DNA of 64,000 bases from SSC3 sp963769585 (GCA_963769585.1 CAVYMJ010000006.1:1798001-1862000); one strand, 5' to 3'; shown: positions 23,023-31,581, counted from the first letter of the stretch. Program-made: numbers and translations. The notes: a model not told the origin generated them from the letters alone.

Positions 23023-24785
23023 GTGACAAGAAGCCCGCGAAGGTGACCAAGCCGTCCAAGGCTGGAGCCGCTGCCGAGTGGGTGGACGACCGCGTAGGTC
23101 TCGCCACCATGTCGAAGAAGCAGATCCGCAAGGTCTTCCCCGAGCACTGGTCGTTCATGCTCGGCGAGATCGCGCTGTGGAGCTTCGTTGTCCTGTTGCT
23201 GACCGGCGTGTTCCTCACCCTGTGGTTCAAGCCGAGCATGGCTGAGGTCGTCTACGAGGGCTCCTACGCCCAGTTGCGTGGCCTGCACATGTCAGAGGCC
23301 TACGCCTCCACGCTCGAGATCTCGTTCGACGTACGCGGCGGTCTGCTGATGCGTCAGATGCATCACTGGTCCGCGATGCTCTTCGTCGGCGCGATGTTCG
23401 TGCACATGATGCGCGTCTTCTTCACCGGCGCGTTCCGCAAGCCTCGCGAGCTCAACTGGGTGGTCGGCGGCACGCTGCTCATGCTGGGCATCCTCGAAGG
23501 CTTCGCCGGCTACTCGCTGCCCGACGACCTGCTGTCCGGCACAGGACTGCGGATCGCGGACGGCTTGATGAAGTCGATCCCGGTGGTCGGGAGCTACGTC
23601 TCGTTCTTCCTGTTCGGCGGCGAGTTCCCAGGGGACGACATCGTCCCACGCCTGTACGCCGCCCACGTGCTGCTGCTCCCTGGCCTGATCCTGGCCTTGA
23701 TCGGCGCCCATATGGTGCTGCTGGTCTACCAGAAGCACACCCAGTGGCCCGGCCCTGGTCGCACCAACGACAACGTCGTCGGCTACCCGATGCTGCCGGT
23801 GTACGCGGCCAAGGCCGGCGGCTTCTTCTTCATCGTCTTCGGCATCACCGCGCTGATGGGCGGCCTGCTGTCGATCAACCCGGTGTGGCGGTTCGGGCCG
23901 TACAACCCCTCCGAGGTGACGGCGGGCTCTCAGCCCGACTGGTACATGGGCGTCGCCGAAGGCCTGCTACGCGTCATGCCCGGCTGGGAGACCCATCTGT
24001 GGGGGATCACTCTGTCGTGGAACGTCCTGATCCCGGGCGTCGTCGCGCCGGGGGTCATCTTCACCGCTGTGATGGCCTACCCCTTCATCGAGCAGTGGAT
24101 CACCGGTGACAAGCGCGATCACCACCTGCTCCAGCGTCCGCGCAACGCCCCGAACCGCACCGCGTTCCTGGTCGCGGCGATGACCCTGTTCGGTCTGCTC
24201 TGGGCAGCGGGCGGAAACGACATCCTTGCTGTGGTGTTCCACCTGAGCCTGAACCACATCACGTACTTCATGCGTGGAGCGGTCTTCGTCGGCCCCGTGC
24301 TGGCGTTCATCATCACCAAGCGCTGGTGCATCTCCCTCCAGCGCCAGGACGAGGCCCGACTGCTGCACGGATACGAGACCGGAATCATCATGCGGTCCCC
24401 CGAGGGCGGCTTCTCCGAACGGCACCTGCCGATCTCGACCGAGTCGGCGTACTTCCTGACTGCGCGTGACCGGGAAGTCGTGCTGCCCGAGCCGAGGGAG
24501 GCCGACGGCAACGGCGTGGCCGCTCGCCAGCTCAAGGTCCAGAAGCTCCGTGCCATGCTGAGCAAGTCGTGGTTCGGCTACAACATCCAGAAGCCGACCC
24601 AGCAGGAGCTCGAGGACGCCCGCCACCACGCCGAGCACGAGCTCGCCCGGACGGTTCACGGCCACCAGAACCTCCCCGCCGGCGACTACACAGGCGACCA
24701 CGAGCTCGACGGTCACCCTGCCGACGGCCACCAGTTCGACGGCCGACACCCCGTCGAAGGCGAAGAACTCCGCAAGGGCAACTGA
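23019..24785 (+). CDS. qcrB: Cytochrome b subunit of the bc1 complex
   Basis: A 588-residue subunit. The cytochrome b core holds two heme-ligand His pairs in MRQMHHWSAMLFVGAMFVHM and LYAAHVLLLPGLILALIGAHM, and a quinone-site region around NPVWRFGPYNPSEVTAGSQPD. It is the menaquinol-oxidising subunit and the target site of QcrB inhibitors in mycobacteria. The last ~60 residues form a His/Asp-rich, Gly-rich tail beyond the usual cytochrome b fold. The stop lies 5 bp before a 22-bp repeat array that ends the operon. Confidence 0.97.
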   Translation: MSDKKPAKVTKPSKAGAAAEWVDDRVGLATMSKKQIRKVFPEHWSFMLGEIALWSFVVLLLTGVFLTLWFKPSMAEVVYEGSYAQLRGLHMSEAYASTLEISFDVRGGLLMRQMHHWSAMLFVGAMFVHMMRVFFTGAFRKPRELNWVVGGTLLMLGILEGFAGYSLPDDLLSGTGLRIADGLMKSIPVVGSYVSFFLFGGEFPGDDIVPRLYAAHVLLLPGLILALIGAHMVLLVYQKHTQWPGPGRTNDNVVGYPMLPVYAAKAGGFFFIVFGITALMGGLLSINPVWRFGPYNPSEVTAGSQPDWYMGVAEGLLRVMPGWETHLWGITLSWNVLIPGVVAPGVIFTAVMAYPFIEQWITGDKRDHHLLQRPRNAPNRTAFLVAAMTLFGLLWAAGGNDILAVVFHLSLNHITYFMRGAVFVGPVLAFIITKRWCISLQRQDEARLLHGYETGIIMRSPEGGFSERHLPISTESAYFLTARDREVVLPEPREADGNGVAARQLKVQKLRAMLSKSWFGYNIQKPTQQELEDARHHAEHELARTVHGHQNLPAGDYTGDHELDGHPADGHQFDGRHPVEGEELRKGN

Positions 24786-24790
24786 CCTCT

Positions 24791-24944
24791 GGTTGAGCCG
24801 GGCATGTTGGTTGGTTGAGCCGGGCATGTTGGTTGGTTGAGCCGGGCATGTTGGTTGGTTGAGCCGGGCATGTTGGTTGGTTGAGCCGGGCATGTTGGTT
24901 GGTTGAGCCGGGCATGTTGGTTGGTTGAGCCGGGCATGTTGGCT
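24791..24944 (+). repeat. Seven tandem copies of a 22-bp repeat (left array)
   Basis: The unit GGTTGAGCCGGGCATGTTGG-TT occurs seven times head to tail with no spacers; only the last copy carries a change (GGCT end), and an eighth degenerate start follows at 24945. The array begins 5 bp after the qcrB stop. The same unit, with one base changed, recurs inverted at 25965-26074 on the other side of the endonuclease gene. Confidence 0.97.
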
Positions 24945-25049
24945 GGTTGAGGCCAGTTTGGTGTCTCAGTTGCCCACTGAGCTGGCTGGTCCCGATCCTC
25001 GGCGACGGTGGTGTTTTCACCGCTGTCTTCGCTGCCACAGTCACGGACC

Positions 25050-25952
25050 ATGGATCTGCCAGACCTGCCAACCGGTCCGTTCACTCGCTACGTCGCCGAC
25101 CGCCTGTTCACAGGCAATGAGTTTCGTAGCCTGCTCAGCCACGGGCTCGTACGACGGGTACTCAGCGGCGTCTTCGTCGATGCTGGCCTCGAGGACACCA
25201 TCGAGCTCAGGTGCCAAGCCGCAGCGCTGGTCATCAGCCCTCATGCGGTTCTCTGCGACCGAACGGCAGCCTGGCTGCTCGGCATCGACGTACTGCGGTT
25301 CCGGGAACTCGAGGTGCTTCCACCGATCGAGGCTTTTGTGCTTAGAGGCAGACAGCGAGTCCAGCGGCCAGAGGTGGCCGGTGGCGAACGCGACCTCTCG
25401 CCCGATGACGTCACTGAGCTCTTCGGAGTGAGAGTGACCACTCCCCTGCGAACGGCCCTCGACCTGGCGTGCAGGCTGCCGCGCTATCCGGCGATGGCCG
25501 CCGTCGATGCCTTCATGCGGCAGTACAGCCTCACTACAGACCAACTCTGGGACGAGCTCAGACGGTATCGCCGCAGGCGCGGCGTCGTTCAAGCGCGCGA
25601 GCTGGTATGCAAGGCCAGCCCCTTGGCGGAGTCCGCGCGAGAGTCTTGGGTGAGACTGGCCATCCTCGACTCGGGGCTCCCCGAGCCCATCCCCCAGTAC
25701 TGGGTCAAGGAGCACGGCATCAACCGCTGCCGGCTCGACCATGCGTACCCCAAGTCAAAGATCGCGGTGGAGTACGACGGGGAGCTGTACCACGACTACA
25801 CAGACGTCCAGCGGGATGCCGACGAGCGACGCCGGGCTTGGCTGCGCCGACATGGGTGGACCTGCATCGTCGTGACTAAGGCGGGTTTCACGGATGAAGG
25901 TCGGCAGGTGTGGCTCAACGAGCTCCGACTCGCGCTGCGGACTGCTGCCTGA
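25050..25952 (+). CDS. AbiEi-like N-terminus plus DUF559 (Vsr-like) endonuclease
   Basis: About 300 residues. The N-terminal ~100 residues resemble the AbiEi-type winged-helix region (RYVADRLFTGNEFRSLLSHG, VLCDRTAAWLLGI). The C-terminal ~90 residues match DUF559, a PD-(D/E)xK/Vsr-like nuclease: RLDHAYPKSKIAVEYDGELY supplies the acidic residues, followed by DADERRRAWLRRHGW. A nicking or endonuclease activity is likely from the fold; the target is unknown. Members are multi-copy in actinobacterial genomes as far as I recall. Codon use looks less GC-biased than its neighbours. ATG 25050 has no clear ribosome-binding site; GTG 25008 is an alternative. It is flanked on both sides by 22-bp repeat arrays. 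Confidence 0.8.
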   Translation: MDLPDLPTGPFTRYVADRLFTGNEFRSLLSHGLVRRVLSGVFVDAGLEDTIELRCQAAALVISPHAVLCDRTAAWLLGIDVLRFRELEVLPPIEAFVLRGRQRVQRPEVAGGERDLSPDDVTELFGVRVTTPLRTALDLACRLPRYPAMAAVDAFMRQYSLTTDQLWDELRRYRRRRGVVQARELVCKASPLAESARESWVRLAILDSGLPEPIPQYWVKEHGINRCRLDHAYPKSKIAVEYDGELYHDYTDVQRDADERRRAWLRRHGWTCIVVTKAGFTDEGRQVWLNELRLALRTAA

Positions 25953-25964
25953 CAACATGCGCCC

Positions 25965-26074
25965 AACCAACACGCCCGGCTCAACCAACCAACACGCCCG
26001 GCTCAACCAACCAACACGCCCGGCTCAACCAACCAACACGCCCGGCTCAACCAACCAACACGCCCGGCTCAACC
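25965..26074 (-). repeat. Five tandem copies of the 22-bp repeat, inverted (right array)
   Basis: Read on the minus strand, GGTTGAGCCGGGCGTGTTGG-TT occurs five times head to tail without spacers. Every copy has G where the left array has A (position 14). The copy at 26053-26074 supplies the TGA stop of the L,D-transpeptidase gene. Confidence 0.97.
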
Positions 26075-27298
26075 TTGGTGGGAGAGGGCCGATCCCATCC
26101 GGTACTCGGCGAAGGGCTGGTTCCAGTCGCCGTAGCCGTTCTCGAGGGTCATCTGACGGTCGGTGCCGCGGACGTCGACGACGTCGCCGCGCTTGGTGAG
26201 GCCGTAGAGCCAGGCGGCGTTCGAGGTGCTCATCCCGACGCACCCGTGGCTGACGTTGGCACTGCCCTGCGAGCCGGCCGACCATGGAGCAGCGTGCAGG
26301 AACTCGCCGGAGTAGGTGACGCGCTGGGCATACTCGACCTTTTCGATGTTGTAGTACTCAGGGTCACTCTCGTCGATGCCAGTCGTGGCGGCGTCCATCC
26401 GCTTCACGCGGAACTTCTCGATGATCACCTTGATGCCAGAGCGGGTGGTGAAGCCAGGCTTGCCGGCGCTGATCGGGATGGTCCGCAGTAGCTGCCCGTT
26501 GTTGCGGACCCTCATCACGTGCGAGGCGACATCGATGTCCATGACGACCGCGTCGCCCACGTGGAAGCTCGTGGTACGGCTCAGCTGCCCATAGATGCCG
26601 GCGCCCGCAGGGACGCTGTTGATGTCGGCATGCACGGTCACGTCCGTGCCGGCCTTCCAGTACTTCTTGGGCCGCCAGTGCACCTCGTGGTCGCTGAACC
26701 AGTGCCAGGCACCGACCTGCTTCGGTGACGACTCGACCCTCAGGTGCCTCTCAATGGCGGCCTTGTCGGTCACCGGTACGTCGAACTGGACGATCACTGG
26801 CATGCCCACCCCGACGGTCTCGCCGTCCATCGGCGCAATGCTCGGATAGGTCTGCTGGGACAACGAGAGCGTCTGGGTGGTGAAGGTCCGCCTGGTACGA
26901 CGGGTAAGACCGTTGTCGTCCACGGCCACCGACCGCACCGTGTAGGTCGTGCCGGGCTCGAGCAGCTCGGTCGCCGTCCAGGTGGACCGGTCCGCGGAGA
27001 GAGAGCCGGCGATCCGGGTCTTGCCAGCGGTGACTGTCACGGACCGGAACCCCCCGTCGTGGGCGGTGAGCCGAAGGATCCTGTTGACCGGGACGTCAGC
27101 CGCCTTGGGAGCGACGTTGCTGGCCACCGTCACCACCGGGGTGGTGGGCTGCTCCACCTCGGGCGAGCCGGTACGGCCGTCCGGACCAGAAGCGCTGGCC
27201 GTGCATCCCGAGACCGCGAGCCCGAGGGCGACCAGGGCGCCGGCCAGCGGCCTACGGCTCCGGGCAGCGCGCAGTCGGGTCGATGGACGGTGCGACAT
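26069..27298 (-). CDS. L,D-transpeptidase lipoprotein with Ig-like domains
   Basis: A 409-residue lipoprotein. The signal peptide ends in lipobox LAVSGC (Cys near residue 32), followed by one or two Ig-like domains (residues ~50-250) and a YkuD catalytic domain with HGC motif in ANVSHGCVGMST near residue 360. It forms 3-3 meso-DAP cross-links in peptidoglycan, as LdtMt enzymes do. ATG 27298 is followed by a basic N-region. Its stop codon lies inside the first unit of the right 22-bp repeat array, so the last Gly codon and the TGA come from repeat sequence. Confidence 0.93.
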   Translation of the reverse strand: MSHRPSTRLRAARSRRPLAGALVALGLAVSGCTASASGPDGRTGSPEVEQPTTPVVTVASNVAPKAADVPVNRILRLTAHDGGFRSVTVTAGKTRIAGSLSADRSTWTATELLEPGTTYTVRSVAVDDNGLTRRTRRTFTTQTLSLSQQTYPSIAPMDGETVGVGMPVIVQFDVPVTDKAAIERHLRVESSPKQVGAWHWFSDHEVHWRPKKYWKAGTDVTVHADINSVPAGAGIYGQLSRTTSFHVGDAVVMDIDVASHVMRVRNNGQLLRTIPISAGKPGFTTRSGIKVIIEKFRVKRMDAATTGIDESDPEYYNIEKVEYAQRVTYSGEFLHAAPWSAGSQGSANVSHGCVGMSTSNAAWLYGLTKRGDVVDVRGTDRQMTLENGYGDWNQPFAEYRMGSALSHQG

Positions 27299-27372
27299 CG
27301 GTGGGGTCCCCTCGGGTCAGGTCAGGTACCGATCCAGGGTAACAACGCCTGGGGACCTCTCACGCCACACGC

Positions 27373-27771
27373 CTAGTGAGCGTGCTCTCCTCGGTAGTAC
27401 TCGAAAACCCAGCCGATCGTGGCCATAGTGCCGAGCCCGAAACCGATCACCATCAGCCACCAGGCCTGAAGTGCACCGGCGAAAACGATGACGGCCAGGC
27501 AGGCGCCGCACCACAGCGGCCACCAGCTGTACGGCGGGAAGAAGCCGAGCTCCCCCGCACCGTCGGCGATCTCCGCGTCCTTGCGGTCCTCCGGACGGGG
27601 CTCCATACGGCGGGCGTGGAACCCGAGGTAGAAAGTGGTCAGCATTCCCAGAAGCGCGGTCATGACCAGTGCCGAGGTGCCCGTCGGGTCCTCGGCGATG
27701 AGCCAGTACGCCGGGGCGACAAGCACGAAAAAGATCGTGCACGCGCCCATGGTCCAGGTTTCGGCCTTCAT
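27373..27771 (-). CDS. ctaF: Actinobacterial cytochrome c oxidase subunit IV
   Basis: A 132-residue protein with four membrane helices, matching the actinobacterial cyt_c_ox_IV family (Rv2199c type). It has a central acidic loop (RMEPRPEDRKDAEIADGAGELG) followed by FFPPYSWWPLW and a final helix ending EYYRGEHAH. It is a structural subunit of the aa3 oxidase. ATG 27771 overlaps the ctaD stop by one base (TGATG), so expression is coupled to ctaC-ctaD. Confidence 0.95.
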   Translation of the reverse strand: MKAETWTMGACTIFFVLVAPAYWLIAEDPTGTSALVMTALLGMLTTFYLGFHARRMEPRPEDRKDAEIADGAGELGFFPPYSWWPLWCGACLAVIVFAGALQAWWLMVIGFGLGTMATIGWVFEYYRGEHAH

Positions 27772-29462
27772 CAGTGAGCTCCTACCTCAACGTCTTCGCC
27801 GGCCTCGAGGGCGGCCACCTCAGGGTGGTGCAGGTCGAACGCTGGGGACTCCGAACGGATCCGCGGGATCGACACGAAGTTGTGGCGCGGCGGCGGGGAC
27901 GAGGTGGCCCACTCCAGCGACCGCCCCCATCCCCAGGGGTCGTCCACGCCCACCATCGGCGAGCTCGCCGACTTGTAGACGTTGTAGAGGAATGGAAGCG
28001 TCGAGGCGCCTAGCAGGAAGGCTCCCACCGTGGAGACCTGGTTGAGCGTGGTGAAGCCGTCACCCGGCAGGTAGTCGGCGTACCGACGCGGCATCCCCTC
28101 GACGCCCAGCCAGTGCTGAACCAAGAAGGTCGTGTGGAAGCCCACGAAGAGCAGCCAGAAGTGGATCTTGCCCAGCCGCTCGTCGAGCATCCTGCCCGTC
28201 ATCTTCGGCCACCAGAAGTAGAAGCCGGCGAACATCGCGAAGACCACGGTGCCGAAGACGACGTAGTGGAAGTGCGCGACCACGAAGTAGGAGTCGGAGA
28301 CGTGGAAGTCCAGCGGCGGCGAGGCCAGGATGATGCCGGTCAGGCCACCGAACAGGAAGGTCGTGAGGAAGCCGACGGCCCACAGCATGGGGGTGTCGAA
28401 GGACAGAGATCCCCCCCACATCGTGCCTATCCAGTTGAAGAACTTCACACCCGTGGGTACGGCGATCAGGAAGGTCATCCCGGAGAAGAACGGCAGGTCG
28501 ACCGCACCGGTGACGAACATGTGGTGCGCCCAGACGGCGACCGAGAGGATCGCGATGCTCAGTGTCGCGGCCACTAGGCCCACGTAGCCGAAGATCGGCT
28601 TGCGGCTGAACACCGGGAGGATCTCGGTAATGATGCCGAAGAACGGCAGCGCGATGATGTAGACCTCGGGGTGGCCGAAGAACCAGAACAGGTGTTGCCA
28701 CAGGATCGCGCCGTGCGTCGCTGTGTCGAACACGTGTGCGCCCAGCGCCCGGTCAGCCTCCAGCGAGAGCAGCGCGCCACCGAGGATCGGGAACGCGATG
28801 AGCACCAGCAGGCTGGTGACCAGCGTGTTCCAGACGAAGATCGGCATCCGGAACATCGTCATGCCCGGTGCACGCATGCAGAAGATGGTGGTGATGAAGT
28901 TGACGGCGCCCAGGATCGTGCCCAGGCCGGCCATCCACAGGCCCATGATCCACAGGTCGCCTCCGACGCCCGGCGACCGGACGGCGTCCGAAAGCGGGGT
29001 GTAGGCGAACCACCCGAAGTCCGCAGCGCCGGAGGGCGTCAGGAACCCGGCGGCGGCGATCAGCCCACCGAAGAGGAACAGCCAGTAGCTGAACATGTTG
29101 AGCCGGGGGAACGCCACGTCGGGGGACCCGATCTGCAACGGCATGATCACGTTGGAGAAGCCGAAGAACAGCGGCGTCGCGAAGAGCAGCAGCATGATCG
29201 TGCCGTGCATCGTGAACAGCTGGTTGTAGAGCTCGTCGTTGACGACCTGCTGACCTGGGAAGGCCAGCTCGGAACGGATCAGCATGGCCATGATGCCGGC
29301 CGCCAGGAACCAGAAGAACGACGTACCCAGGTACAGCTTGCCGATCACCTTGTGGTCGGTCGTGGTGAGGATGCGGACGACCTGCTGCCCGAGCGTGGGA
29401 CCCCCCGACCCAGCACCCTGACCGTGACCGGCTCCGGCGTGGACGTCTGTCGTGGCGCTCAC
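27771..29462 (-). CDS. ctaD: Cytochrome c oxidase subunit I
   Basis: A 563-residue catalytic subunit with twelve membrane helices. The ligands of low-spin heme a, high-spin heme a3 and CuB are visible: FTMHGTIMLLLFATP, WQHLFWFFGHPEVYIIALP (His-Tyr crosslink region), HHMF and VAHFHYVVFG. It reduces oxygen to water and pumps protons. GTG 29462 forms a GTGA overlap with the ctaC stop; the longer upstream frame overlaps ctaC and is not used. Having ctaD beside ctaC and ctaF differs from M. tuberculosis, where ctaD is elsewhere. Confidence 0.97.
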   Translation of the reverse strand: MSATTDVHAGAGHGQGAGSGGPTLGQQVVRILTTTDHKVIGKLYLGTSFFWFLAAGIMAMLIRSELAFPGQQVVNDELYNQLFTMHGTIMLLLFATPLFFGFSNVIMPLQIGSPDVAFPRLNMFSYWLFLFGGLIAAAGFLTPSGAADFGWFAYTPLSDAVRSPGVGGDLWIMGLWMAGLGTILGAVNFITTIFCMRAPGMTMFRMPIFVWNTLVTSLLVLIAFPILGGALLSLEADRALGAHVFDTATHGAILWQHLFWFFGHPEVYIIALPFFGIITEILPVFSRKPIFGYVGLVAATLSIAILSVAVWAHHMFVTGAVDLPFFSGMTFLIAVPTGVKFFNWIGTMWGGSLSFDTPMLWAVGFLTTFLFGGLTGIILASPPLDFHVSDSYFVVAHFHYVVFGTVVFAMFAGFYFWWPKMTGRMLDERLGKIHFWLLFVGFHTTFLVQHWLGVEGMPRRYADYLPGDGFTTLNQVSTVGAFLLGASTLPFLYNVYKSASSPMVGVDDPWGWGRSLEWATSSPPPRHNFVSIPRIRSESPAFDLHHPEVAALEAGEDVEVGAH

Positions 29463-30376
29463 TTGCACACTCCGTTCTCGGGGTCGCTGTCCGGCAGCTG
29501 ACGCGGCTCGTCGAGACCTTCGACCGTGTCCTGGACCGTGGGCCCACATGCCGGACCGATGTTGCCCAGCGCCTGGAGCTCCTTGAGCTTCGCGGCGAAA
29601 GTGGCTCGGTCCACGACCTCGACCTTGAAGAGCATCCTCGAGTGGTACACGCCGCAGAGCTCGGCGCACTTTCCGGCGTACGTGCCCTCACGGGTCGGAA
29701 TCAGGTCGAAGCTGTTGGTGATACCGGGCATGACGTCGAGCTTCTGCAGGAAACCCGGGACCCAGAAGTCGTGGATCACGTCGGGCGAGTGCAGGTTGAA
29801 GCGCACCGACTCGTCTTTGACCAGGTAGAGCGTCGGCGGCTGGTTGGTGGACCCGGGCTGGAAGACGGTGGTCCGCCCGTCCAGCGCATCGTCCTCGACG
29901 TAGTTGAACGTCCACGACCACTGCTGGCCGACCACCTCGACGACATGGTCGGGGTTGTCGATCTTCTCGTCCAGGTTGTTCTGCTGCTCGATGGTGAAGA
30001 AGAAGAAGACGAGCACCATGACGACCGGTGCAAGGGTGTAGAGGATCTCCAGCGGCAGGTTGTAGCGCGTCTGCACGGGGACCTCGTCAGGGCTGCGGCG
30101 GCGGTACTTCACCACCACGTAGCCAATGAGCCCCCAGACGACGACCCCGGTGACCATGGCCGCAACCCAGGCCCACAGCCACAGGTCGTACTGACCGTCG
30201 GTGTGGTTGGTCGCGCCCTTGGAGATGACGGGCTGGCCGAGGCGTTTGAGTTCCTCGCTGTCGACCGAGCAGCCGCTCATCGCCAGAAGCGTGGCTGAGG
30301 TGGCAAGTGCCAGGCCGGCCCGGCGCCAGTACGGCCCCGTGAGCAGGGGCATTCGCTTGGGGAGTTGCAGACCCAC
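29459..30376 (-). CDS. ctaC: Cytochrome c oxidase subunit II (lipoprotein)
   Basis: A 305-residue subunit. The signal peptide has lipobox LAMSGC (Cys near residue 36). Two membrane helices follow at ~65-130, then a cupredoxin domain with the CuA motif CAELCGVYHSRM (C-x3-C-x3-H-x2-M) near residue 240 and its distal His in LHSPDVIHDFWVPGF. It accepts electrons from QcrC and passes them to heme a. GTG 30376 has a GAGAGAGG site upstream. It is the first gene of ctaC-ctaD-ctaF and divergent from the NifS-like gene. Confidence 0.97.
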   Translation of the reverse strand: MGLQLPKRMPLLTGPYWRRAGLALATSATLLAMSGCSVDSEELKRLGQPVISKGATNHTDGQYDLWLWAWVAAMVTGVVVWGLIGYVVVKYRRRSPDEVPVQTRYNLPLEILYTLAPVVMVLVFFFFTIEQQNNLDEKIDNPDHVVEVVGQQWSWTFNYVEDDALDGRTTVFQPGSTNQPPTLYLVKDESVRFNLHSPDVIHDFWVPGFLQKLDVMPGITNSFDLIPTREGTYAGKCAELCGVYHSRMLFKVEVVDRATFAAKLKELQALGNIGPACGPTVQDTVEGLDEPRQLPDSDPENGVCK

Positions 30377-30470
30377 GAACGAGCCTCTCTCTTCAAAACG
30401 ACGGTCATCCGAACCCTACTACTGAGAGGCCCCAGGATGTCGCTCAGGGCACCGCTGGGGCACGCCTGCG

Positions 30471-30497
30471 TTGTCATCGTCACGTTCCCGGTAGTTT
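30471..30497 (+). promoter_or_regulatory. Promoter of the NifS-like gene, leaderless
   Basis: TTGTCA (30471-30476) and TAGTTT (30492-30497) are 15 bp apart; the -10 ends 7 nt before GTG 30505, implying a leaderless mRNA. Confidence 0.5.
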
Positions 30498-30504
30498 CAG
30501 GCAT

Positions 30505-31581
30505 GTGAGCTACCTGGACGCCGTGTCCACCGAACCGCTGCATCCGGCGGCCAGAGACACGCTGCTCGCCGCCCTGGACACCGGGTACGCCGACCCGCTG
30601 CGCCTGCATGGCCCCGGCCGCAACGCCCGGCTGCTGCTGGACAATGCTCGGGAGGTGGTTGCCTCGTGCCTGGCCGTCAGGCCCGACGAGGTCACGTTCA
30701 CCACCTCCGGTACGGCGGCCGTGCACCTCGGACTCCTGGGGCTTGCCATCGGCCGCCGGCGGGTCTCGCAGCGCATCGCACACTCGGCGGTCGAGCACTC
30801 CGCGGTCTTCCAGGCGGCCCGCTGGTGGGAGTCGGTCCACGGCGGAACGTCGCAGGTGGTCGGCGTGGACGCCTTGGGGCACGTGCAGGCGCTTCCCGAG
30901 GGGGCCGCCGTGGTCGCCGTACAGCACGCCAACCCGGAGGTCGGCACCGTGCAGTCGGTCGAGCCGGGCGAGGCTCCCTGGTTCATGGACGCGTGCGCCA
31001 CGGCTGGCCGGCTGCCGCTCCCGCAGGGGTGGTCCGCCGCAGCAGCCTCGGCCCACAAGTGGGGAGGGCCCGCTGGGGTAGGCGTGCTCCTGGTCAAGAA
31101 GGGCGCCCGCTGGCGCGCACCCTTCCCCACCGACGACCGGACCGATCCTCGGGTGAGCGGGTTCGAGAACGTTCCCGCGATCCTTGCTGCTGCCGCCGCC
31201 CTCCAGGCCGTCGTCGAGGAGGACGTGGCACCTCAGCAGCACGAGCTCACCGCCCGGATCCGGACGGCTGTGGCCGCGCTCGCCGACATCGACGTGGTCG
31301 GCGACCCCGAGCAGCGGCTGCCCCACGTGGTCTCGTTCTCAGCGCTCTACGTCGAGGGCGAGGCACTGGTGACCGAGCTGGACCGGCGGGGCTTCTCGGT
31401 GGCCTCCGGCTCAGCGTGTACGGCGAGCGCCTTGGAGCCGTCCCACGTCCTGGCCGCGATGGGCGCGCTGACCCATGGCAACGTCCGGGTCTCGCTCACG
31501 CGGACCAGCAGCGCCCAGGACGTCGACAGGTTCCTGGAGGCGCTCCCCCAGGTCATCGAGGAGCTGCGTCGTGGACAGTGA
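30505..31581 (+). CDS. Class V aminotransferase, cysteine desulfurase-like
   Basis: A 358-residue PLP enzyme of the NifS/IscS fold. The PLP Lys is in SAHKWGGPAG near residue 190, a PLP-ring-stacking His region in SAVEHSAVF, and the mobile-loop catalytic Cys in SGSACTAS near residue 305. It would release sulfur from cysteine as a persulfide. Overlapping it by 11 bp is a TusA-like sulfur carrier, a strong hint that the persulfide is handed to that protein. M. tuberculosis has asnB at this position, so this pair is a lineage difference. No scaffold protein is adjacent. Confidence 0.87.
   Translation: MSYLDAVSTEPLHPAARDTLLAALDTGYADPLRLHGPGRNARLLLDNAREVVASCLAVRPDEVTFTTSGTAAVHLGLLGLAIGRRRVSQRIAHSAVEHSAVFQAARWWESVHGGTSQVVGVDALGHVQALPEGAAVVAVQHANPEVGTVQSVEPGEAPWFMDACATAGRLPLPQGWSAAAASAHKWGGPAGVGVLLVKKGARWRAPFPTDDRTDPRVSGFENVPAILAAAAALQAVVEEDVAPQQHELTARIRTAVAALADIDVVGDPEQRLPHVVSFSALYVEGEALVTELDRRGFSVASGSACTASALEPSHVLAAMGALTHGNVRVSLTRTSSAQDVDRFLEALPQVIEELRRGQ

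Larger units (their letters stand above)
24791..26074. other. Endonuclease cassette bracketed by inverted 22-bp repeat arrays
   Basis: A ~1.28-kb unit sits between the qcrB stop and the L,D-transpeptidase stop. It comprises a seven-copy array, a DUF559/Vsr-like endonuclease gene, and a five-copy array of the same repeat in opposite orientation. No transposase, integrase or target-site duplication was recognised. It looks like an inserted accessory module in an otherwise core operon neighbourhood. Mobility by the encoded endonuclease or by the repeats is a hypothesis. Confidence 0.6.

Noticed and set aside
24532..25084. Minus-strand ORFs rich in Met-Pro-Gly-Ser-Thr-Asn-Gln-His repeats
   Set aside because: They are translations of the 22-bp repeat array, whose length is not a multiple of three, giving a 22-residue period; there is no start context or conserved sequence.
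24791..26074. CRISPR array
   Set aside because: The 22-bp units are directly adjacent without spacers and no cas genes are nearby.
24791..26074. Insertion sequence with terminal inverted repeats
   Set aside because: The inverted repeats are tandem arrays rather than single termini, no transposase motif is present, and no target-site duplication was seen.
29463..29669. N-terminal extension of ctaD into ctaC
   Set aside because: The extension is a shadow of ctaC; the GTGA overlap at 29462 gives the family N-terminus.
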